DNA of 36,186 bases, taken from Chloroflexota bacterium (GTDB lineage Bacteria; Chloroflexota; UBA11872). The DNA lies in contig WTFW01000126.1 in the NCBI GenBank assembly GCA_011523785.1, forward strand, positions 1 through 36,186, written 5' to 3'. The translations under genes and the position numbers were made by a program. A model generated the notes under the pieces. It worked only from the letters and a program-made list of their open reading frames with translations. It was not told the DNA's origin and searched no databases. Position 1 is the stretch's first letter, and each line of letters begins with the position of its first letter. This document shows, piece by piece, positions 8,895 through 16,562 of this stretch.

Positions 8895-9770
8895 CTAGAG
8901 ATCGTGGAGCCTGGCGATGGCAATACCGGCCTCGCCGGCCACGGAATACAACAGGTAGGTCGCGCCGTTCTCCTCGAAGATCCCCGGATCCCGTAGCTGT
9001 CGAACCCGCACCTCCGTCAGTCCGCGCTGCGACGGTTCGAGCGCCAGGTCCGCGCCCTCGTAGTCCGTCGCCGGCTCCAGCACCACCGACGGCGCGGACT
9101 CCCGCCAATCCATCCAGTCAGGTCTGAGGTCGATCTCGGACACCAGGATTCGCTCGGGACAATCCCCGGCGTTCGAGAAGAAGACGCTCAGCGTGTGCCC
9201 CTTCAGCCTCACGGCGCAATGACGCATGTCCTCGCTGAACAGCGTCGGCCCCTCGGTAAACCCCGTCAGCCCATCCCCTGACCTGTAGAACACCCCGGGC
9301 ATGCCGATTGCATAGTGATAGCCGCTGTACTGAAACACACGGAAGTACGGATTCCCCAGCAGCTCCTCGCGGGCCTCGAATTCAATCCCGTTCGCGCTCA
9401 GCGCAACGCGAGAACGCTGCACGCCGCGCTCGACGACCCCGTGGTAGTACAACCGGATCTGACGGCTCTTGTCGTCAATATGCACGTCCGGCGACGCCAC
9501 GTGGCTGGAGAAGTCCGGGCTCGCAAAGAACGAGTCCTCAAGGTCCAGCACCCCGGGCCCATACGTCGCCCACGGCCCCTCCAGATCGTCAGCATAAGCC
9601 ATGCGGATGTACGTTCCCTTGTGGTGCGCGAAGTAGAGGTAGTAGGCGCCCAGCGGGTCATTGATCCAATCGGGCACACGCAGCAACGCCGGCCCATTGA
9701 TGTTGGTGCCAATTCGAGCGTCCATCTCCGGCTTGATGATCGGGCCGCCGGCCAGCCGCTCAACTCGCAT
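8895..9770 (-). CDS. GH43-like five-bladed beta-propeller protein
   Basis: From the chosen ATG this is a 291-residue protein resembling the five-bladed propeller fold of glycoside hydrolase families 43/32. Visible pieces are NINGPALL (23-30), YYLYFAHHKG (43-52), an aromatic Asp-rich middle (SPDVHIDDKS) and a final strand ending YLLYSVAGE. There is no signal peptide, so it is likely cytoplasmic. The start lies 17 bases after the stop of the upstream ATPase gene; a longer frame to 9995 overlaps that gene and is rejected. Placement as the last gene behind an ABC importer suggests it acts on the imported compound. Catalytic residues could not be assigned with confidence, so hydrolase activity is inference. 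Confidence 0.75.
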   Translation of the reverse strand: MRVERLAGGPIIKPEMDARIGTNINGPALLRVPDWINDPLGAYYLYFAHHKGTYIRMAYADDLEGPWATYGPGVLDLEDSFFASPDFSSHVASPDVHIDDKSRQIRLYYHGVVERGVQRSRVALSANGIEFEAREELLGNPYFRVFQYSGYHYAIGMPGVFYRSGDGLTGFTEGPTLFSEDMRHCAVRLKGHTLSVFFSNAGDCPERILVSEIDLRPDWMDWRESAPSVVLEPATDYEGADLALEPSQRGLTEVRVRQLRDPGIFEENGATYLLYSVAGEAGIAIARLHDL

Positions 9771-9787
9771 GGTCCCGGGCGCTCGGC

Positions 9788-10852
9788 TCAGTTCGCGGCC
9801 GGCCCCTCGGATCCGCCGGCCGCCTGCGACGTGAGTTGCGGTTCGAAGACCACGTCCAGGTTCTGGCCTTCCAGCGCCGGCGAGCGGTCGTATTGGAAGC
9901 AAGCCGCCGCGCGCGATGGGTGCTCGTGGTAGAGCGGCGGCCGCTGGCCGCGGCAGGGCTCGAAGGCCGCCGGACAGCGATCCACGAACTTGCACCCGGT
10001 GGCTGCCACCTCCATCGACTCCGGGTCGCCCGCGATCTCGCCTTCGGCGCCCCAGGGCACCGAGGGATCGGGCTGGGGGATCGACGAGACCAACAACTGC
10101 GTATACGGGTGCTTGGGATCGCGAATCACCTGGTCGACCGAGCCCGCCTCCACCACCGATCCCTTGTACATCACCAGGATGTTGTCGGCGATCTGGTAGG
10201 CCGTGGTCAGGTCGTGGGTGATGTAGACCACGGAGATCCCAAGCTCCTGCTTCATGCGCCGGATGCTCTCCAGGATCGTGGCGCGCAGCGAGGCGTCCAC
10301 CATTGACACCGGTTCGTCGGCCACGATCAGGCGCGGCCGCAGCAGCATGGCCCGGGCCACCATCACCCGCTGGCGCTGGCCGCCGCTGAGTTGGTGGGGA
10401 AAACGGCCCAGCGTTTCTGCCGGCTGCAGGCCCACCATGTCCAGCGCTTCTTCGATCAGTCGCGTGGTCTCTTGCTTGGACTCGGACAGCTGAAACTTCT
10501 TCGCGGGCACGGTCAGGACGTGGTCCACCTTGTAGAAGGGGTTATAGGACTCGAAGGGGTCCTGGAAGATCGGCTGAATCTCGCGCAGGTAGGTGCGCCG
10601 CTGCTCGCGGGACAGATCATCGACGGACTGCCCGCGGTAGATCACCTCGCCCGACGACGGCGGAATCACGCCCAGCAACAAGCGCGCCAGCGTCGTCTTG
10701 CCGCTGCCGCTCTCGCCGGCCACGGCCAGGATGGACGGCGACTGCTCGTCGATGGTCATCGTCACGTCGTCCACCGCCACGGTGTGCTGGCGCCGGATGA
10801 TCCCGGCCGAGAACACCTTGCTGACGTTGGTCATCTCCAGGAAGGCGGTCAT
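9788..10852 (-). CDS. Oligopeptide/dipeptide-type ABC transporter ATPase, OppF/DppF-like
   Basis: This 354-residue ATPase has Walker A GESGSGKT (46-53), the signature LSGGQRQR, a Walker B LIVADEP segment and the C-terminal CKFVDRCPAAFEPC extension typical of the Opp/Dpp group. It would pair with the preceding OppD-like protein on the inner face of the membrane to drive import. The start ATG overlaps the upstream stop as ATGA, so translation of the two ATPases is coupled; a longer frame from 10951 would lie inside the neighbour. In this group the cargo may be peptides, nickel or oligosaccharides. Confidence 0.95.
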   Translation of the reverse strand: MTAFLEMTNVSKVFSAGIIRRQHTVAVDDVTMTIDEQSPSILAVAGESGSGKTTLARLLLGVIPPSSGEVIYRGQSVDDLSREQRRTYLREIQPIFQDPFESYNPFYKVDHVLTVPAKKFQLSESKQETTRLIEEALDMVGLQPAETLGRFPHQLSGGQRQRVMVARAMLLRPRLIVADEPVSMVDASLRATILESIRRMKQELGISVVYITHDLTTAYQIADNILVMYKGSVVEAGSVDQVIRDPKHPYTQLLVSSIPQPDPSVPWGAEGEIAGDPESMEVAATGCKFVDRCPAAFEPCRGQRPPLYHEHPSRAAACFQYDRSPALEGQNLDVVFEPQLTSQAAGGSEGPAAN

Positions 10853-11829
10853 GCGGCCTCTCCGGGATACAGGTGGCAGGACACCACGCGGCCGTTCTGC
10901 GCGATTGGCAACGGCACTTCCGAGTCGCAAGGTTCGAAGGCGCTCGGACAACGCGGATGGAAGGGGCAGCCGGACGGCACGTTGATCAGCGTGGGCGGCG
11001 CTCCCGGAATGCTCGCCAGCGCGCGCTTGGCCATCAGCGTCGGCACGCTTTCGATCAATAGCCTGGTGTAGGGATGTTGCGGGTTGGTGAACAGGTCGTG
11101 CACCGGCGCCAGCTCCACCAGCTTGCCGGCGTACATCACGCCCATGCGGTCGGCGATCTGCGCCATTAGTCCCATGTCGTGCCCGACGATCAACACGGAG
11201 GCGCCGATCTCTTCCTGCACCGAGCGCAGCGTTTCCATCACCTGCCGCTGCACCACCACGTCCAGCGCGCTGGTGGGTTCGTCGGCGATGATCACCGAGG
11301 GGCTCAGCGACGTGCCGATGGCAATGGCTACGCGCTGCTTCATGCCCCCGCTCAGCTCGTGTGGAAACTTCCCGCCGACCTCGGAGTCCAGCCCTACGCG
11401 GGCCAGCTGCGCCTGGATTCGCTCGGCCAGGTCGTCGCGCGTATCGCCGGGCTCGTGGGTCCGGATACCGTCGGCCAGCTGGTCGCGGATTCGCATGACC
11501 GGATTCAGGGAGTTCATGGCGCCCTGCGGCACCAGTGCCAGCCGGTCGAGGCGGATGCGACGCAGGCCGTCGTCGTCCAGCTTCATGACGTCGCCCACGC
11601 CGTCCAGCAGCACCTCGCCACCAGCGATCCGGGCGGGGGGCTTGTGCATGCGCATCAGCGCCAGCGCCATCGTGCTCTTGCCCGAGCCGGACTCGCCGAC
11701 CAGTCCAAGGCGCTCACCCGGCCGCAGGTCGAAGCTGACGCCGTCCACGGCCTTCACCGTGCCCGCGTCTGTGTCGTAGTAGACCCGCAGGTCGTTAACT
11801 GTCAGTACCGCGCCGTTATTCAGGGCAAT
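10849..11829 (-). CDS. Oligopeptide/dipeptide-type ABC transporter ATPase, OppD/DppD-like, non-canonical start
   Basis: The full domain (about 326 residues) has Walker A GESGSGKS (45-52), the ABC signature LSGGMKQR, Walker B VIIADEP and the C-terminal CPFHPRCPSAFEPC segment. The family N-terminus, LTVNDLRVYYDTDAG, is encoded upstream of the first standard start codon (GTG at 11757). Between an in-frame TGA at 11851-11853 and that segment there is no ATG, GTG or TTG. The likely start is ATT at 11829 or CTG at 11823, behind GAGAG. Starting at 11757 would delete the first strand and the A-loop tyrosines. It is coupled to the OppF-like gene by an ATGA overlap. Confidence 0.9.
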   Translation of the reverse strand: MALNNGAVLTVNDLRVYYDTDAGTVKAVDGVSFDLRPGERLGLVGESGSGKSTMALALMRMHKPPARIAGGEVLLDGVGDVMKLDDDGLRRIRLDRLALVPQGAMNSLNPVMRIRDQLADGIRTHEPGDTRDDLAERIQAQLARVGLDSEVGGKFPHELSGGMKQRVAIAIGTSLSPSVIIADEPTSALDVVVQRQVMETLRSVQEEIGASVLIVGHDMGLMAQIADRMGVMYAGKLVELAPVHDLFTNPQHPYTRLLIESVPTLMAKRALASIPGAPPTLINVPSGCPFHPRCPSAFEPCDSEVPLPIAQNGRVVSCHLYPGEAA

Positions 11830-11881
11830 CGTCTCTCGTGTGGCTCCAGGTCAGGCACGCGCACCTGCTGCCACGGCCGGA

Positions 11882-12133
11882 TTAGGACTGTCGCTGCCCT
11901 GGAATGGGCTGCGGAGTTGGCGTTGGGTAGCTCGGGTTTCGGCCGCCGGCGCGGAAGAAGTCGAGGGTTGGAGTCTTGGTGGGCTCGGTCGTCGATCCCG
12001 AGGTGTCCGATGACCCCGACGAGTCCCCGGATTCGTTCGAGGCGCTTGGCGAAGGTCCGCAGGCAACGCCGGCGACTCCCGCGACCAGGATTGCCGCCAG
12101 CATCCGGCGGCGGGTGAGCGTGCTGTGTGTCAT
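11882..12133 (-). CDS. Small exported lipoprotein of the importer operon
   Basis: This 83-residue protein starts with a basic Tat-like stretch TRRRM, a hydrophobic core LAAILVAGVAGVA and then Cys25, so it probably matures as a 59-residue lipoprotein. The mature part is Ser/Gly/Thr-rich, then ends in GGRNPSYPTPTPQPIPG. No enzymatic domain is visible. It lies between the binding-protein gene and the OppD-like gene, 52 bases from the latter's start, on the same strand. No clear Shine-Dalgarno is seen; an internal ATG at 12103 is possible. It could be a structural or accessory surface protein of the importer, or the shortened relic of a second binding protein; neither is proven. Confidence 0.65.
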   Translation of the reverse strand: MTHSTLTRRRMLAAILVAGVAGVACGPSPSASNESGDSSGSSDTSGSTTEPTKTPTLDFFRAGGRNPSYPTPTPQPIPGQRQS

Positions 12134-12254
12134 GGGTTTGCGGCCCGCATCCTTTCCATGCGGCTGCCCACCCGCGAGACGCTATTCACGCCGCCGCACT
12201 GTGGGCAGTACCAAACAGTTCGGACGAAGACTTCTCTGTTCCGATGGTACCCGT

Positions 12255-12288
12255 GTGGGGGGCTTCCCGCAGCCGGGAAGCCCCCCAC
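12255..12288 (-). terminator. Strong stem-loop downstream of the binding-protein gene
   Basis: A perfect 14-base inverted repeat, GTGGGGGGCTTCCC and its complement, flanks a six-base loop whose outer G and C can also pair. It lies 17 bases past the stop of the binding-protein gene. No T-run follows in the leftward direction, so it is more likely an mRNA-stabilising or attenuating hairpin than a simple intrinsic terminator. Such hairpins after binding-protein genes typically raise their level over the ATPases encoded behind them. Confidence 0.7.
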
Positions 12289-12304
12289 GCCGACGAAGCC
12301 CGTG

Positions 12305-14320
12305 CTACTGCGTGGGCTCGATCGTCAGGATGCTGTGGTAGAAGTTGCCCCACCACTGCGAAGGCGCCTGGTAGTCGTTCGCGATGTCGGGCCAGTTGCT
12401 CCAGTAGGTGTAGTTGTTGGGGGTCAACAACGCCGTCTGGACCAACGACACGATCGGCATCTCGCGGAGGATGATCTCCATGGAGTCGTAGAACAGGCTC
12501 TTCATCTCCGGGTCGCTGGTAGTTAACCCGGCCATTGCATCCACAATGGCGTCGAACTCGGCATTCTCGAAGCGCGAGCGCTGTCCGGTTGCAACTTCGC
12601 CGATCGGCGCGGAGTGGCTGCTGTGAAGCAGTCGCCAGGTGCCCCACGGGTCGGCCACGTTCACCGTATTGCCACCCACCAACTGCATGTTGGTCAGGAT
12701 GTCGCCGCGGGCGATGCCGTCGAAGAAGGCGCCGGCCTCGGTGATCTTGAACGTGGAGTCGAATCCGGCGACCCGCAACTGGTCGGCCAGGATCGGCGCG
12801 ACGCGCTGCTGGTCTTCCTCTCCGCCGCGCACGTGGATTTCCATGACCACGGTGTTGCCGTCGCCGTCGGCCCAGAGACCGTCGGAATTCTTCGAGTAGC
12901 CCGCGGCCTCCATGCGTTCAGCGCTCTTCTCGAGGTTGAACTCCTTGGCCGGGTACTTCTCAAAGAGGTCGGCGGCGTGCTGGTAGAAGACGTCCATGGC
13001 CGGCGTGTGCGGGAAGAACACGTCGGTGACCGTGGTTATGCCCTCGTAGGCGAACTCCACGATCTTCTCGCGGTCAACCGCGTACGAGATCGCCCAGCGC
13101 ACGTCCACGTTGTCAAACGGCGGGGCCTTGAGGTTGAAAGCCAGGTGCCGCGGCGCCGGGTCGAAGTAGGCGTACGGCAAGTCGGGGAACCAGGCCCTGA
13201 TGTTGGGATTCTCCTGGTTGACCTGCTCGTAGACGCTGCGCGGCATGTGCCAGAAGGTGTCCTGCTCGTTGGCGATGGCCTTGGCGGCACGCTTTTCGGC
13301 GTTCTCCACGCCCACAAAGATCACCCGCTCGGGCTTCGGCAGGGCCAGGGGCGTCTGGCGGTCCACCCCACCAATGGCCGGCGCCGCCTTGGCGCCCCAC
13401 CAGTTGTCGTTCCGGTCCCAGACCGTCTCCAGCTCAGTGCTGGACGTCAGCGTGTATGGACCCGTAAACACCGGCCAGCCCTGGTCCGGGTCGTAGTTGG
13501 TGAACGTGGCCGGGTCCTTGCCTTCCCAAATGTGCTTGGGAACGATGTAGACCGACCAGTAGAGCGTCGCAAACATCTGCGACATGAATCGCGGATTGGG
13601 CTTGTTGAACGTGATGTGCACGTTCTTGTCGTCCATGGCCTCGGCCGTCTGCACCCACTCCTGGACGTCCACGGCCCAGCGCAGGTCCGCCGTGCCATTG
13701 AGCAGCATGTTCAGCGTGAAGGCGATGTCGTGGGCCGTGAACGGCATGCCGTCCGACCACTCCACGCCGTCGCGCACGCTCATCGTGACGCCGTTGAAGC
13801 CCTCGTCGTACTCGAACCCGTCGATCTGCCACAGCTCTTCCTGGCCGGTCTGCAGGTTGATGTAGATGACGGATTCGATGGCCAGCTGCTGCGACCCGGT
13901 GTGCATGGTCATGCTGTTGCTGAACGGGTTGAAGACCTCCGGGTTGGCGTTGCGGCCCGAGATGTTCTCCCCGATCACCGTCCGGTTGCGCGGCACGTTC
14001 TCGCGTGGACCGGTCGCCCCCATCATTTCCTTCATGGCCTCGGGGGTCGGTTCGGGCGTCGCGGCCGGCGTGGGCGCACGAGTCGGCGCGGCGGTGCGCG
14101 CCGGGGCTGCGGTCGCGGCCGGGGCCGCCGTGGCCTCAGGCGTTGGCTCGGGCGTCGCTTCCGGCGTGGCTTCCGCCATGGCCGTCGCCGCCGGCGTTGG
14201 CGTCGGCGCCGGTTCTTCGTCTTCGCCGCAGGCGGCAATCAGCACGGCCGTGCCGGCCGCCGCGCCTCCGCCCATCAGTTGCAAGAGCCGTCGTCGACTC
14301 AGTCCACTAAGGCGACTCAT
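12305..14320 (-). CDS. ABC transporter substrate-binding lipoprotein, peptide/oligosaccharide type (SBP family 5)
   Basis: This 671-residue protein has a Tat-type signal (SRRRLLQLM, 8-16) ending in a lipobox LIAAC with Cys31. A low-complexity Ala/Pro/Thr/Glu linker of some 65 residues follows, then a family 5 solute-binding domain. Typical family segments are visible: LRDGVEWSDGMPFTA-like (here VRDGVEWSDG), FTGPYTL, and DVRWAISYAVDRE. It would capture substrate outside the membrane and deliver it to the importer. The start ATG follows GGAGGAA at a good distance. Length exceeds the usual 500-600 because of the linker. The adjacent GH43-like gene hints that sugars rather than peptides may be the cargo. 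Confidence 0.93.
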   Translation of the reverse strand: MSRLSGLSRRRLLQLMGGGAAAGTAVLIAACGEDEEPAPTPTPAATAMAEATPEATPEPTPEATAAPAATAAPARTAAPTRAPTPAATPEPTPEAMKEMMGATGPRENVPRNRTVIGENISGRNANPEVFNPFSNSMTMHTGSQQLAIESVIYINLQTGQEELWQIDGFEYDEGFNGVTMSVRDGVEWSDGMPFTAHDIAFTLNMLLNGTADLRWAVDVQEWVQTAEAMDDKNVHITFNKPNPRFMSQMFATLYWSVYIVPKHIWEGKDPATFTNYDPDQGWPVFTGPYTLTSSTELETVWDRNDNWWGAKAAPAIGGVDRQTPLALPKPERVIFVGVENAEKRAAKAIANEQDTFWHMPRSVYEQVNQENPNIRAWFPDLPYAYFDPAPRHLAFNLKAPPFDNVDVRWAISYAVDREKIVEFAYEGITTVTDVFFPHTPAMDVFYQHAADLFEKYPAKEFNLEKSAERMEAAGYSKNSDGLWADGDGNTVVMEIHVRGGEEDQQRVAPILADQLRVAGFDSTFKITEAGAFFDGIARGDILTNMQLVGGNTVNVADPWGTWRLLHSSHSAPIGEVATGQRSRFENAEFDAIVDAMAGLTTSDPEMKSLFYDSMEIILREMPIVSLVQTALLTPNNYTYWSNWPDIANDYQAPSQWWGNFYHSILTIEPTQ

Positions 14321-14461
14321 GTGCCATTCCTCCCCGTCAGTTCGCCGCAACAGACGTCCGGCGACTGCACACTTGCATGTTCTGCAGCGACCCTATCGGT
14401 GTCAAATTCTTCGAATCCGAAGTCACCCGCTCTTCTGAGTTCCGGGGCCGCGGGGCCGATA

Positions 14462-14491
14462 TAGACCGCCGAAGTGCCCGCTCCCTATACT
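14462..14491 (+). promoter_or_regulatory. Candidate sigma70-type promoter of the permease operon
   Basis: TATACT at 14486-14491 is a good -10 hexamer, with TAGACC at 14462-14467 as a weak -35 (four of six consensus bases) and an 18-base spacer. It sits in the 286-base divergent region between the binding-protein and permease genes, about 115 bases before the permease start. This is pattern matching only. Confidence 0.3.
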
Positions 14492-14606
14492 CACGAACAA
14501 TCCGCCGCCGAAGTCTTCCGGGGCCAGCCGGTTCGGGCAGCCTTGCCGCTCGCGTGCGCTTGCCTCGGCGCCAGGCTGATGGCGATCCTGCCAGGAGGCT
14601 ACGCCG

Positions 14607-15608
14607 GTGTCGCTGGGCTACCTTCTCCGGCGGGTCGGCATGTTCCTGCTGGTCGTCTGGGTTGCGGCCTCGATCAACTTCGTCATCCCGCGCCTGGCGC
14701 GCGGCGACCCCATCCAGGCCCAGTTCGCCCAGCTTGAAACCCTGGGCATCCGTACCTCGGGCATGGACCAGGTGGTGGCCGCCTACAAGAAGCGGCTGGG
14801 CCTGGACCGCCCCATGGTGGAGCAGTACTTCTCCTACCTGTGGAACGTGGCGCGCTTTGACTTCGGTCCTTCGATTACCTATTTCCCGGCCGACATCGGC
14901 CGCCTGATCGTCCAGCGGCTGCCCTGGACTATCGGCCTGCTCACGGCCTCCACCATCATTGCGTTCATTGTCGGAAACCTGCTGGGGGCGTTGCTGGGCT
15001 GGCCGGGATCGTCCCGCTGGGTGAAATGGCTTGTACCCGTTTTGATGCCATTATCTGCCATTCCCTACTACCTCCTGGGACTCATCCTGATCTTTACGTT
15101 CGCGTTCACGTTCAAACTATTCCCGCTGGGCGGCGCCTATAGCACCGGCGCCAAGATTGAACTTGCGCCGGCTTTCACTCTCGACATCCTTTACCACAGC
15201 ATCCTGCCCGCGCTGTCCATCGTGCTATCGGTCACCGGATTCTGGATGCTGGGCATGCGGGGAATGATGGTCACCAACATGGGCGAGGACTACATGATCA
15301 TGGCCGAGGCCAAGGGCCTGTCGCCCATGCGAATTTTCCTGCGCTACGCCATGCGCAACGCCATGCTGCCCCAGGTGACGGGCCTGGCCCTGACCTTCGG
15401 CGGGATCATCGCCGGCTCGGTGCTGGTGGAGGTGATCTTCGACTATCCCGGCATGGGCTGGATTCTCTGGTACGCCATCCGCGCGACCGACTACTTCCTG
15501 ATCCAGGGCATCGTCTTTGTGCTGGTGGTTTCGGTGGCGCTGGCCATGCTGGTGCTGGACCTGCTCTACCCGTTTGTGGACCGCCGGATCGTCTATGTCC
15601 GCCGCTAG
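14607..15608 (+). CDS. ABC transporter permease, DppB/OppB-like
   Basis: This 333-residue membrane protein has the DppB layout: an N-terminal membrane helix (LLRRVGMFLLVVWVAASI), an outer loop of roughly 80 residues, then five more helices. The permease coupling (EAA-like) loop appears as MAEAKGLSPMRIFLRYAMRNA, with the family's conserved alanine and glycine. It would form the channel with the DppC-like partner. The GTG start follows AGGAGG. The last 14 bases overlap the next gene. It is divergent from the binding-protein and ATPase genes, which is an uncommon arrangement for this transporter class. Confidence 0.94.
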   Translation: MSLGYLLRRVGMFLLVVWVAASINFVIPRLARGDPIQAQFAQLETLGIRTSGMDQVVAAYKKRLGLDRPMVEQYFSYLWNVARFDFGPSITYFPADIGRLIVQRLPWTIGLLTASTIIAFIVGNLLGALLGWPGSSRWVKWLVPVLMPLSAIPYYLLGLILIFTFAFTFKLFPLGGAYSTGAKIELAPAFTLDILYHSILPALSIVLSVTGFWMLGMRGMMVTNMGEDYMIMAEAKGLSPMRIFLRYAMRNAMLPQVTGLALTFGGIIAGSVLVEVIFDYPGMGWILWYAIRATDYFLIQGIVFVLVVSVALAMLVLDLLYPFVDRRIVYVRR

Positions 15609-16503
15609 CGCCGCCCCCGCGACGACTGAGTCGCGCTCGCCCGAAACCTGGAGCCGCCGCCGCGAGTGGATCTCCTACGGCCGCCGCAACCCCACCCTGA
15701 TCGCCGGGCTGACCATCATCACGGTCATCGTCGTCTTCGGCTTGCTGGCGCCCTTCATCATCGACCAGGACGCCACCCGCACTACCGCCTTCTCCAAGGA
15801 CTTGCCGCCCAGCCTGGACCATCCGCTGGGTACAGACAGCTTCGGCCGCGACATGCTGGCGCTGATCGTGGTGGGCACCCCGCAGACCGTGAAGATCGGC
15901 CTGATCGCCGGCTTCATGGCGCTGATCATCGGGTCGACACTGGGATTTATCCAGGGCTTTTACCGGGGTCCGATCGGAACCTCGGTGCGCGGCGTCACCG
16001 ACATCACGCTTACCATCCCGGCCCTGCTGATCCTCATCACCGTCGCCAGCCAGGTTCGGCAGGTGACGGTCGAGTCGATGGCCATCATCATTGCCCTGCT
16101 GGCCTGGCCGGGCACGACCCGCGCCATCGGCTCCCAGGTCCTCAGCATGCGCGAGCGCGCATTTGTCCCCATCGCCCGCTTCAACGGCATGTCGGGGATG
16201 GAAATCATCTTCAAGGAGCTGATGCCCAACATGCTTCCTTACCTGGGCGCCAGCTTCGTGGCCGCCGTGTCAACCGCCATCCTCTTCGCCATCGGCCTGG
16301 AAGTCCTGGGCCTCGGCCCCCAGACCACCAACACGCTGGGCATGACGATCTACTGGTCGCAGTTGCACTCGGCCGTGATTCGCGGCCTCTGGTGGTGGTG
16401 GCTGTCGCCCATGGTGGTGATCGTCACCTTATTCATTGGGCTGTTTCTGATCAGCCATGGACTGGACGAACTGGCCAATCCGCGACTGCGACGGCGGGTC
16501 TAG
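15595..16503 (+). CDS. ABC transporter permease, DppC/OppC-like
   Basis: This 302-residue protein begins with a polar Ser/Arg-rich segment and a first membrane helix (LIAGLTIITVIVVFGLLAPFI). The OppC-type HPLGTDSFGRDML segment and further helices follow. The coupling loop lies around ARFNGMSGMEIIFKELMPN. It completes the heterodimeric channel with the upstream permease. The ATG lies inside the end of the upstream gene (14-base overlap), so their translation is coupled. A longer frame from 15517 would give a Trp/Cys-rich extension that is clearly a shadow of the neighbour. Confidence 0.94.
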   Translation: MSAASAAPATTESRSPETWSRRREWISYGRRNPTLIAGLTIITVIVVFGLLAPFIIDQDATRTTAFSKDLPPSLDHPLGTDSFGRDMLALIVVGTPQTVKIGLIAGFMALIIGSTLGFIQGFYRGPIGTSVRGVTDITLTIPALLILITVASQVRQVTVESMAIIIALLAWPGTTRAIGSQVLSMRERAFVPIARFNGMSGMEIIFKELMPNMLPYLGASFVAAVSTAILFAIGLEVLGLGPQTTNTLGMTIYWSQLHSAVIRGLWWWWLSPMVVIVTLFIGLFLISHGLDELANPRLRRRV

Positions 16504-16518
16504 CCGAACGCGCGTCGC

Positions 16519-16534
16519 GCGGCCGGCCGGCCGC
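16519..16534. terminator. GC-rich palindrome between convergent genes
   Basis: GCGGCCGGCCGGCCGC is a perfect 16-base palindrome in the 59-base gap between the rightward permease gene and the leftward oxidoreductase gene. It could fold with a six-base stem and a four-base loop. No T-run is present on either side, so a role as a bidirectional terminator is only possible. Confidence 0.3.
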
Positions 16535-16562
16535 TGACTCACGCGCCCGCTGTTTGAAGGGT

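Noticed and set aside
14041-14215. Repetitive GCC/GTC-rich DNA that resembles a tandem repeat or CRISPR-like array
   Set aside because: It encodes the Ala/Pro/Thr linker of the binding lipoprotein. Units are irregular and there are no spacers.
12614-14464. 616-codon open frame on the plus strand opposite the binding-protein gene
   Set aside because: It is antisense to a clear family 5 binding protein with signal peptide and ribosome site. Long shadow frames are expected at this G+C content, and its Arg/Gly/His-rich product looks artificial.
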